Shown here one piece after another: positions 1 to 4,810 of a DNA stretch of 7,312 nucleotides. Origin of the DNA: an archaeon (GTDB lineage: Archaea > Asgardarchaeota > Hermodarchaeia > Hermodarchaeales > Hermodarchaeaceae); assembly GCA_016550485.1 (NCBI GenBank), contig JABXGV010000189.1, positions 1 to 7,312 on the forward strand. The letters run 5' to 3'. The number at the start of each line of letters is the position of its first letter. Within the stretch, counting starts at the first letter, position 1. The position numbers were made by a program, and so were the translations under genes. Below the pieces are notes generated by a model. The model was not told where the DNA came from. It saw nothing but the letters and a program-made list of their open reading frames with translations, and searched no databases.

Positions 1-1
1 G

Positions 2-268
2 GACGTATCCACCGAAGACATCATTGCTGGAGTGACAAAGCACAAGCCAGCCCTTCTAGGTCTTTCAAGCTTGCTAAGCACAACCATGCCGCAAATACCA
101 AAGGTACTCAAAGCCCTCGAAGAAGCCAACCTGCGGAACTCTATAAAAGTGATGGTCGGCGGAGGCGCCGTTACCGCTCAATGGGCACAAGATATAGGTG
201 CAGATGGCTATGGTGCTAACGCCACTGAAGCGGTGACTCTCGCAAAACAACTTTTTGGTCAAAGCTAG
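2..268 (+). CDS. Methyltransferase corrinoid protein, C-terminal part (cut by window edge)
   Basis: This is the C-terminal 88 residues of a B12-binding protein of the MtaC/MtbC/MttC type. Such proteins carry a corrinoid cofactor that shuttles methyl groups between a substrate-specific methyltransferase and a second methyltransferase. The reading frame is open from base 2 to a TAG at 266-268. An internal GTG at 32 is not a real start, because the coding sequence runs through it from the left edge (DVSTEDIIAG precedes it). Family features visible are the GLSSLLSTTMPQIPKVL stretch, where the Ser/Thr residues normally line the corrinoid pocket, then VMVGGGAVTAQWAQDIGADGY, the usual glycine-rich strand and nucleotide-tail contact region, and a closing amphipathic helix ending LAKQLFG. 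The His of the DXHXXG motif lies outside the window. The methylated substrate cannot be told from this part. The next gene is convergent, so any partner must lie to the left. Confidence 0.9.
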   Translation, partial: DVSTEDIIAGVTKHKPALLGLSSLLSTTMPQIPKVLKALEEANLRNSIKVMVGGGAVTAQWAQDIGADGYGANATEAVTLAKQLFGQS

Positions 269-310
269 AATAGCTCAAAATCGAGGGAATTTGTAACGAG
301 TACTTGGATG

Positions 311-325
311 TTATCTTCTTTTTTC
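311..325 (+). terminator. Candidate oligo-T terminator after the corrinoid gene
   Basis: A pyrimidine-rich stretch with a run of six T lies about 45-55 bases after the corrinoid gene stop. Archaeal RNA polymerase commonly stops at such T tracts without a hairpin. It overlaps the 3' end of the convergent membrane-protein gene, whose TAA stop is the complement of 311-313. Support is the base pattern and position only. Confidence 0.3.
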
Positions 326-739
326 GGGCGCAAGGCGAATTAAAAGGTATCCGATTGGAACCGTACTCAAAATGCCACCCAAAACGCCTACAATTAACCA
401 AAGTATACTCCAATAGTCAAAGTCAAACCAAAACAAGAAAGGTAAGTTAACAAACGCGTAGAAGATTACAGCGAAAATTGTACCCATGACCACCCCTATT
501 ATGTAGGTCTTTTTCCTCCAACTTCTAGGCCTGTGGTAATAATCCCAAGCATGAGAAAGCCCTCTGAACTTACTTCTGTCACTAACTCGGCGTATCCCCG
601 GATTAGCACTTAAAGCTATTACAGTTCTCACCCAAAAAAACAAGTACCACCCGAATGTTATTAGAAACACCCAAATCCCGAATGTTATTAGAAACACCCA
701 AATGACTGGGTATAAATAATGTGGAAAATTCAGCATCAT
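311..739 (-). CDS. Small three-helix membrane protein, paralog of the gene upstream of it
   Basis: A 142-residue protein of unknown function. Hydrophobic segments lie at about residues 8-42, 79-104 and 110-136, with a basic hydrophilic loop between the first two (R50, R51, R55, K57, R59, then RPRSWRKK at 70-77) that should face the cytoplasm. The C-terminus ends in a short basic tail. It resembles the protein at 791-1285: both share IWVxLIT in helix 1, then YLxxW, a PGxxR loop, and PIGxLLIR in the last helix. Here IWVFLITFG occurs twice in a row (residues 13-21 and 22-30), encoded by a perfect 27-bp repeat, which makes the first hydrophobic segment long for one helix. ATG codons at 739 and 736 are both possible starts. 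No clear Shine-Dalgarno is present, and an AT-rich box near 760-768 would place the transcript start at the ATG, suggesting a leaderless message. The gene is visibly more AT-rich than the enzymes in the window. Confidence 0.7.
   Translation of the reverse strand: MMLNFPHYLYPVIWVFLITFGIWVFLITFGWYLFFWVRTVIALSANPGIRRVSDRSKFRGLSHAWDYYHRPRSWRKKTYIIGVVMGTIFAVIFYAFVNLPFLFWFDFDYWSILWLIVGVLGGILSTVPIGYLLIRLAPEKRR
650..703. repeat. Perfect 27-bp tandem duplication, two copies, in frame
   Basis: Units 650-676 and 677-703 are identical and directly adjoining. Each encodes nine residues (IWVFLITFG, on the minus strand) of the first hydrophobic segment of the 142-aa membrane protein. The paralog at 791-1285 has the motif once only (IIWVLLITLTLYL). 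The extra copy is therefore best read as a recent slippage or duplication event that kept the frame. Confidence 0.95.
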
Positions 740-756
740 TGCACTCTCTGATTGTT

Positions 757-772
757 CGTTAATTTTTCTTAA
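757..772 (-). promoter_or_regulatory. Possible TATA element for the 142-aa membrane protein gene
   Basis: On the minus strand the gap before the ATG at 739 contains an A/T-rich box (AAGAAAAATTAAC) centred about 25 bases upstream of the start codon. At usual archaeal spacing, transcription would begin at or next to the ATG, giving a leaderless mRNA. This fits the absence of a convincing ribosome binding site. The box is not a strong consensus match, and read-through from 791-1285 is equally possible. Confidence 0.3.
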
Positions 773-790
773 TCATTTTCAAGCAGAGCT

Positions 791-1285
791 TCATGTGCCC
801 TCAAGAAGACGTCCTGTAAGTCTTGAAGGCGCACGATCCGGTTGTGGCGCCTTTGGACCTCGACCCCGGATTAAAAGTATCCCGATGGGAAGTAGACACA
901 ACCCTGAAATCAACAGGGACATGAAAGCGACCTGACTAATCTCTAGGACGGCTTGAAACCCGAAGTACAACTCTAAGTGGGGAATTTGTGACCACAACAT
1001 AATAAGAAGACTAGCCATCCCGATTCCTGTGGAGATGCAAAATAGACCAGTCTTGAAGGCGCGCGGATGCCGGATAAAAGCCCGTGCAGGCCATCCACCA
1101 TGATACATGTCAAAGAACTTTCTCCCACTTCTCCCACGAAAGCGGTCACCTGCACCAGGAAAAGCCGCACTATTCAGCCAGCTAATGCCCCACACAATGA
1201 GGTATAGCGTAAGAGTGATCAGAAGCACCCAAATGATACTCGTCACCAACAGATTGTCTAAATAACCACCAAAGAGGCAAACCAT
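791..1285 (-). CDS. Small three-helix membrane protein, tandem paralog
   Basis: A 164-residue membrane protein of unknown function. Hydrophobic segments lie at about residues 12-34, 78-98 and 112-138. Helices 1 and 2 are joined by a strongly basic loop (DRFRGRSGRKFFDMYH, then RAFIRHPRAFK), and a hydrophilic basic tail of about 24 residues follows the last helix. By order of helices and shared motifs (IIWVLLIT, YLIVW, FPGAGDRFR, PIGILLIR) it is a homolog of the 142-aa protein just downstream. It differs in having the longer tail and only one copy of the helix-1 motif. A GTG at 1288 is in frame, but the ATG at 1285 is preferred because GGTGGG (1297-1292) sits six bases before it. A good TATA box lies at the expected distance. 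I do not recognise a named family. Possible roles for paired small membrane proteins of this shape (a hetero-oligomer, an envelope stress factor) are guesses. Confidence 0.75.
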   Translation of the reverse strand: MVCLFGGYLDNLLVTSIIWVLLITLTLYLIVWGISWLNSAAFPGAGDRFRGRSGRKFFDMYHGGWPARAFIRHPRAFKTGLFCISTGIGMASLLIMLWSQIPHLELYFGFQAVLEISQVAFMSLLISGLCLLPIGILLIRGRGPKAPQPDRAPSRLTGRLLEGT

Positions 1286-1291
1286 CACGTA

Positions 1292-1328
1292 CCCACCATC
1301 AAAACACCATGAATCTCAGGATATAAAG
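1292..1328 (-). promoter_or_regulatory. Archaeal promoter and ribosome binding site of the 164-aa membrane protein gene
   Basis: On the minus strand CTTTATATCC at 1328-1319 is a near-consensus archaeal TATA box, preceded by an A-containing BRE-like stretch (GATTAA). Transcription should start about 25 bases on, near 1300, leaving a very short leader. That leader contains GGTGGG (1297-1292), complementary to the 16S rRNA 3' end, six bases before the ATG at 1285. The TATA box directly follows the stop codon of the upstream 75-aa ORF, so the membrane gene has its own promoter. Confidence 0.6.
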
Positions 1329-1556
1329 TTAATCAGCGCCTATCATCCCACTAGAGCCCTGAAATAAAAGAGTGGTGGGGTCAGAGGGATTTTCTATCGC
1401 GGAGGTTTTCTCCTGCAACTTTTGAACCCTCAATCTACGGGTGTCACCCGGTCGCTCCAGAACATCGTCATCCCGGTATTCCCGGTCAGCTACTTCCTGG
1501 AAGCCAACTCTGGAGCCCTTAGCGGAAACGGCTGAAATAGTCGTTTCTGTTGCCAT
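1329..1556 (-). CDS. Hypothetical hydrophilic 75-aa protein (coding status uncertain)
   Basis: The ORF runs from ATG at 1556 to TAA at 1331-1329 and encodes a soluble, charged protein with no membrane segment, no cysteine and no motif I recognise. The middle (about residues 23-50) is rich in Arg, Asp and Glu and could be helical; both ends are Ser/Thr/Gly-rich and probably disordered. Its case as a gene rests on a minus-strand TATA box about 50 bases upstream and on the fact that the next gene's TATA box starts right after its stop. Against it, there is no convincing ribosome binding site, no homology I can name, and several inverted repeats inside (GCTCCAG 1454-1460 with CTGGAGC 1510-1516; CGGGTG 1438-1443 with CACCCG 1445-1450). 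Those repeats leave open that the transcript is a structured RNA instead. Confidence 0.4.
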   Translation of the reverse strand: MATETTISAVSAKGSRVGFQEVADREYRDDDVLERPGDTRRLRVQKLQEKTSAIENPSDPTTLLFQGSSGMIGAD

Positions 1557-1603
1557 GCCGGGTTAGGCCATGACCCCAGTGCAGAGGCGGTTAGATTGTT
1601 TCT

Positions 1604-1620
1604 GCTTTATAGCTTTTTTC
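1604..1620 (-). promoter_or_regulatory. Archaeal promoter for the 75-aa ORF or an RNA
   Basis: Reading the minus strand, an A-run (GAAAAAAG, BRE-like) is followed by CTATAAAG, a good TATA box. The predicted start of transcription is about 1580-1585, some 27 bases before the ATG at 1556. It is divergent from the plus-strand TATA box at 1674-1682, about 60 bases away. Confidence 0.45.
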
Positions 1621-1670
1621 GATGGAGTCCCTGAACGCTAGTTTGGGGCATCTTTGGGTCCGCAACACTA

Positions 1671-1684
1671 CCATTTATATAAGA
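1671..1684 (+). promoter_or_regulatory. Archaeal TATA box upstream of trpS
   Basis: TTTATATAA at 1674-1682 is a near-perfect archaeal TATA box. Transcription would begin near 1700-1706, giving trpS an unusually long leader of roughly 180 bases, or else starting a separate small RNA. A weaker A/T box (GATATTTG, 1787-1794) could serve as a closer trpS promoter. Confidence 0.5.
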
Positions 1685-1698
1685 GGTTTGTAAGGTTG

Positions 1699-1878
1699 CG
1701 TTGTGGTTATGATGGTAGGCGGTTGTTTTTGGCTGTTGCCACAAGCGATTTAGTTCTTTGCCCAGTCCTAGCCTTCATGCCACACAGATATTTGTTTGTG
1801 GAGATTTCGCTGCAGACCAAAGCTTTTTGGTTTCAGGTCTGACTCTGCTACTCCACAAGAAAACAGAAACTCTAGGAG
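1699..1878 (+). promoter_or_regulatory. Long structured leader before trpS with competing pairings
   Basis: No convincing gene lies here, but the stretch is rich in short complementary segments. TTGTGG occurs at 1701-1706 and 1796-1801; CCACA(A) occurs at 1739-1744, 1780-1784 and 1853-1858. This allows a hairpin at 1699-1747, a small hairpin at 1780-1801, and an alternative 8-bp helix TTGTGGAG (1796-1803) with CTCCACAA (1851-1858). That helix would enclose an inner hairpin (CAGACC 1813-1818 with GGTCTG 1836-1841, or ACCAAA 1816-1821 with TTTGGT 1826-1831). The last helix ends about 15 bases before AGGAG (1874-1878), the likely trpS Shine-Dalgarno. A switch acting on trpS translation is an inference. 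The region could also hold a small non-coding RNA, or the pairings could be chance. Confidence 0.35.
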
Positions 1879-1890
1879 ATGCTAGTCTAC

Positions 1891-3021
1891 ATGCCAAGAG
1901 ATGAAGATAGTATGGTTGTAACGCCCTATGAAGTGAAGGGCGATATCGACTATGGGAAGCTTGTCAAGGAATTTGGCGCGGAGCTTATTGATAAAGCGCT
2001 GCTCAAGCGGTTCGAGAAGCACGCAGGAGAGCTACATTACCTCCTACGGCGTGGTGTCTATTTTGCACACCGCGACATGAAGTGGGTGTTTGATGAGTTG
2101 GAGAAAGGTAACCCGTTCTTCCTGTATAACGGGCGTGGACCCAGCGGACACACTCACATCGGGCACCTGACACAGTTCATCTTCACCAAGTACATGCAAG
2201 ACAAGTTCCAGGTTCCCTACTATTTCCAGCTCACCGATGACGAGAAGTTCTTACACAATTTTGACATGACTTTGGAGCAAACTAACTTTTTTGCCCGGGA
2301 GAACGCCCTTGATCTCATCGCGATGGGGTTTGATCCAGATAAGACTCATATCATTATTGACACTGAACATGCTGGGACGCTCTACCCTCTGGGTATCCGA
2401 GTCGCAAAGAGGATTACCTTCTCTACGGTTCGTGCCACCTTTGGATTCACCAACTCTCACAACATCGGTCAAATATTTTACACTAGCTTTCAGGCGGTTC
2501 CAGCCTTTCTTCACTGTGTAAGAGTGGGACATAATGTTCCCTGTGTGATTCCGCTGGCCATCGATCAGGATGCACATTTCAGGGTTGCTCGTGACGTTCT
2601 GCCCAAACTGGGATATTACAGTCCTGCTATCCTCCACTCGAAGTTTCTGCCTGGACTTCAGCAAGGTGGGAAAATGTCAGCCTCGGACCCTGAATCCGCG
2701 TTATTTACGGTAGACCCACCGGAGGTCATACAGAAGAAGCTCAGAAACGCCTTTACTGGTGGGAGAGGTAACGCGGCAGAGCAGCGTAAACTGGGTGGAA
2801 ACCCAGATATCTGCTCCATCTTTGCGAACTACCAATTGGTCTTCATACCAGAGGATGACAAGCTCCGAAAAATCGAGCACCGCTGCCGCTCAGGAGAAAT
2901 GTTGTGCGGCGAGTGTAAAGGTATCTGCATCGACCTTGCCACCAAATACTTAACCAAGCATCAGGAGCGCCGCGAAAAAGCCCGTGATAAACTTGAGGAT
3001 TTCCTCCTCAAGGACCATTGA
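1891..3021 (+). CDS. trpS: Tryptophanyl-tRNA synthetase, archaeal/eukaryotic type
   Basis: A class Ic aminoacyl-tRNA synthetase that charges tRNA-Trp with tryptophan using ATP in the cytoplasm. Numbered from the ATG at 1891 (376 residues, a usual length for archaeal TrpRS), VTPYEVKGDIDYGKLVKEFG near the N-terminus is typical of the archaeal form. The Rossmann fold carries the HIGH-type signature HTHIGH at 87-92, the tryptophan/ATP pocket region IPLAIDQDAHFRVARD at about 220-235, and the KMSKS-type loop KMSAS at 261-265. The anticodon-binding helical domain follows, with the archaeal/eukaryotic hallmark AFTGGR. Cysteines at about 308, 332, 339 and 342 have the spacing C-x23-C-x6-C-x2-C, close to the [4Fe-4S] motif of Thermotoga maritima TrpRS. 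ATG 1879 is in frame but abuts AGGAG (1874-1878), so ATG 1891, twelve bases after that site, is preferred. A long leader precedes the gene. Confidence 0.95.
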   Translation: MPRDEDSMVVTPYEVKGDIDYGKLVKEFGAELIDKALLKRFEKHAGELHYLLRRGVYFAHRDMKWVFDELEKGNPFFLYNGRGPSGHTHIGHLTQFIFTKYMQDKFQVPYYFQLTDDEKFLHNFDMTLEQTNFFARENALDLIAMGFDPDKTHIIIDTEHAGTLYPLGIRVAKRITFSTVRATFGFTNSHNIGQIFYTSFQAVPAFLHCVRVGHNVPCVIPLAIDQDAHFRVARDVLPKLGYYSPAILHSKFLPGLQQGGKMSASDPESALFTVDPPEVIQKKLRNAFTGGRGNAAEQRKLGGNPDICSIFANYQLVFIPEDDKLRKIEHRCRSGEMLCGECKGICIDLATKYLTKHQERREKARDKLEDFLLKDH

Positions 3022-3040
3022 GGTAAACATACAAGATACG

Positions 3041-3078
3041 CAAATAAAAAATACAAGTAGTTGAGTGTAACCTACACT
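3041..3078 (+). promoter_or_regulatory. Promoter with palindromic operator candidate for the dehydrogenase-hydrolase operon
   Basis: The 65-base gap after trpS contains an A/T-rich TATA-like element (CAAATAAAAAATAC, 3041-3054). It is followed by the inverted repeat AGTGTA-ACC-TACACT at 3064-3078. The repeat falls where transcription would start (about 3070), which is where archaeal repressors often bind to block polymerase. The next gene starts at 3087. No regulator is encoded nearby, so the ligand and protein are unknown. Confidence 0.4.
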
Positions 3079-3086
3079 ACCTCTAC

Positions 3087-4757
3087 ATGGCGTGGTGCCA
3101 AGACATGACAACAAATCGTATCAAAGCCATCACTGTAAAACCAACTGACCTTTCGCAGATTCGGGTTGTGGAAGGGGAAGCAGAAATCCAGGAGAAGTAT
3201 AGCGACTACTTGAGCGATGAGTCGAATTATGGAGCACCCAGAGCAGAAAGGCTCTTCTTCGCTAGGTCTGAAGCTGACGTGGTAGCTATTTGTAAGTGGG
3301 CTTCCTCAAACAACTTGCCTCTGACGATTTCTGCGGGTCGTACAGGGCTCACAGGTGGCTGCAACCCTCTAGGCGGTGTACTCGTCACACTAGAACAGAT
3401 GGATGCACTGTTAAAGCTAGGATTCGACGAAGGTGACAAGGTCTGGTATCTTAGTGCAGAAGTAGGCATCACGCTGGAGGCGCTGAACAGCGCTGTCCGG
3501 AAGAAACAGTTGGATAATCTTAAGGAAAAGAGTGGCCTTGATCGATTCCTTCAAGACCCTCAAACCTATTTCTTCCCGCCCGATCCTACCGAGATGACCG
3601 CCCATCTGGGCGGAGCCGTGGCTGCCAACGCATCAGGCGCCAGGTCCTTCATGTATAAAGCAGTCAGGGAATGGGTGCGACGGATTCGGGTCGTACTCGC
3701 AAACGGGGACGTACTCAACATTCGACGTGGCGAGGTTACCTCTAAGGATGGGAAATTCATCATCGAATTCGCAGACGGCAGCACCTCTGAAATACTAGTG
3801 CCAACATACACGATGCCCTCCACCAAGAATGCGGCTGGTCTTTACGCCAAACCCAGCATGGACCTGATTGACCTATTCATTGGGTCAGAGGGAATCCTTG
3901 GCATTATCACAGAAGCCGAGGTTCGCCTCCACCCTTATCCTGAGAACTCCATAGTGGTATTTGCCTTCTTCCCCAGCGAAGCGGCTGCCGTTGCCTTCGT
4001 TAAAGACATCCGCAGCGATAGCAGCCCAGTAAAACCTACACTCGTGGAGTACTTTGACAGCCATGCCGTCGCGATGCTCCGAGACGCTCGGGCAAAGGGC
4101 GCGGGTGGCGTAACGGTTCCTTCACAGGTCGACACTGCACAAGCCATCATCTTCTTTGAGGTCACATTCAATGAAGCGGACATGGAATCAACCTTCATGG
4201 CAACCCAGGAACTCCTCAGTAAACATGGCATCGGAATGGAGGACAGCTGGGCTGGAATGGAGCCCGGTGACCTCGTCAAAATGAAAGCCGTCCGCCACCT
4301 CATTCCCGAAACCGTTAACAGCCTCATTGCCCAGCGCAAACAACAGTATCCCACAGTTCACAAGTTGGGTACGGACATGGCAGTTCCCGACGAGCACCTA
4401 GAAACCATCCTCGCCTACTACAAAGAACAAATCGAGGCAGCAGGACTTCAATACATCATATTTGGCCACATTGGCGATAACCATCTACACTGCAACCTGT
4501 TGCCGGTTAACGACGAGGAGGTTCATACTGGGATGCGCATCTACAAGCGCTTTGCCCAGAAAGCCGTTGAGTTGGGTGGTACCGTGAGTGCAGAGCACGG
4601 TATTGGTAAACTCAAACGCCAATTCCTGCAGGTTATGTATGGCGAGGAAGGGCTCGCGCAGATGGCTAGGGTGAAATCAGCCCTCGACCCGCAGTGGATT
4701 ATTAATCCTGGAAATATGATACCACGACCTGATGAGACTTTGCCTCCCCTCGACTAG
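3087..4757 (+). CDS. FAD-dependent 2-hydroxyacid dehydrogenase (GlcD / D-lactate dehydrogenase family)
   Basis: A 556-residue flavoprotein of the vanillyl-alcohol oxidase fold that probably oxidises a D-2-hydroxyacid (lactate, glycolate, 2-hydroxyglutarate or similar) to the 2-oxoacid. The FAD domain spans about residues 50-285: AGRTGLTGG at 83-91 (pyrophosphate loop), PPDPTEMTAHLGGAVAANAS at 164-183, and GSEGILGIITEAEVRLHP at 267-283. The C-terminal substrate domain has HIGDNHLH at 461-468 and SAEHGIG at 501-507. H461, H468 and E503 match the metal ligands known in D-2-hydroxyglutarate and D-lactate dehydrogenases, so the site looks intact. The family ending LDPxxIINPGN is present at 533-543. 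It is somewhat long for GlcD, with about 20 extra residues near 139-160. It has no membrane segment and no iron-sulfur cysteines. ATG 3087 is called; ATG 3105, with GGTG eight bases before it, is a real alternative. It is probably cotranscribed with the hydrolase 53 bases downstream. The substrate cannot be assigned. Confidence 0.9.
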   Translation: MAWCQDMTTNRIKAITVKPTDLSQIRVVEGEAEIQEKYSDYLSDESNYGAPRAERLFFARSEADVVAICKWASSNNLPLTISAGRTGLTGGCNPLGGVLVTLEQMDALLKLGFDEGDKVWYLSAEVGITLEALNSAVRKKQLDNLKEKSGLDRFLQDPQTYFFPPDPTEMTAHLGGAVAANASGARSFMYKAVREWVRRIRVVLANGDVLNIRRGEVTSKDGKFIIEFADGSTSEILVPTYTMPSTKNAAGLYAKPSMDLIDLFIGSEGILGIITEAEVRLHPYPENSIVVFAFFPSEAAAVAFVKDIRSDSSPVKPTLVEYFDSHAVAMLRDARAKGAGGVTVPSQVDTAQAIIFFEVTFNEADMESTFMATQELLSKHGIGMEDSWAGMEPGDLVKMKAVRHLIPETVNSLIAQRKQQYPTVHKLGTDMAVPDEHLETILAYYKEQIEAAGLQYIIFGHIGDNHLHCNLLPVNDEEVHTGMRIYKRFAQKAVELGGTVSAEHGIGKLKRQFLQVMYGEEGLAQMARVKSALDPQWIINPGNMIPRPDETLPPLD

Positions 4758-4794
4758 CTTAGTCAATCTTCTTAAGGCAGGCTGAGCACCGTCT

Positions 4795-4802
4795 AGGTGA
4801 GG
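4795..4802 (+). promoter_or_regulatory. Shine-Dalgarno that fixes the TTG start of the hydrolase
   Basis: AGGTGAGG lies eight bases before TTG 4811 and contains the GGTGA core expected to pair with archaeal 16S rRNA. It makes the unusual TTG codon the best start and supports independent translation initiation within a shared transcript. Confidence 0.65.
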
Positions 4803-4810
4803 TTTTCTCG

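Noticed and set aside
819..1062. 14-bp direct repeat AGTCTTGAAGGCGC (819-832 and 1049-1062)
   Set aside because: Both copies are inside one membrane-protein gene but are read in different frames, with no longer flanking similarity. It is probably coincidence, although mildly unlikely in a window of this size.
1654..1842. Plus-strand ORF of 62 codons before trpS
   Set aside because: It starts at a TTG upstream of the TATA box, so the box lies inside it, and it has no ribosome binding site. Only shorter internal frames are considered, as possible leader peptides.
1795..1859. tRNA-like element with an 8-bp end helix
   Set aside because: The closing helix has near acceptor-stem length, but no D arm, anticodon arm or T-loop sequence fits. 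It is treated as leader structure only.
2251..2664. Minus-strand ORF of 137 codons inside trpS
   Set aside because: It is antisense to highly conserved TrpRS coding sequence and has no signature of its own. The long antisense frames inside the dehydrogenase (3566-3826, 3935-4354) are rejected on the same ground.
3006..3023. Hairpin CCTCAA/TTGAGG over the trpS stop codon as a terminator
   Set aside because: A 6-bp stem with no T tract after it, mostly within conserved coding sequence; likely chance.
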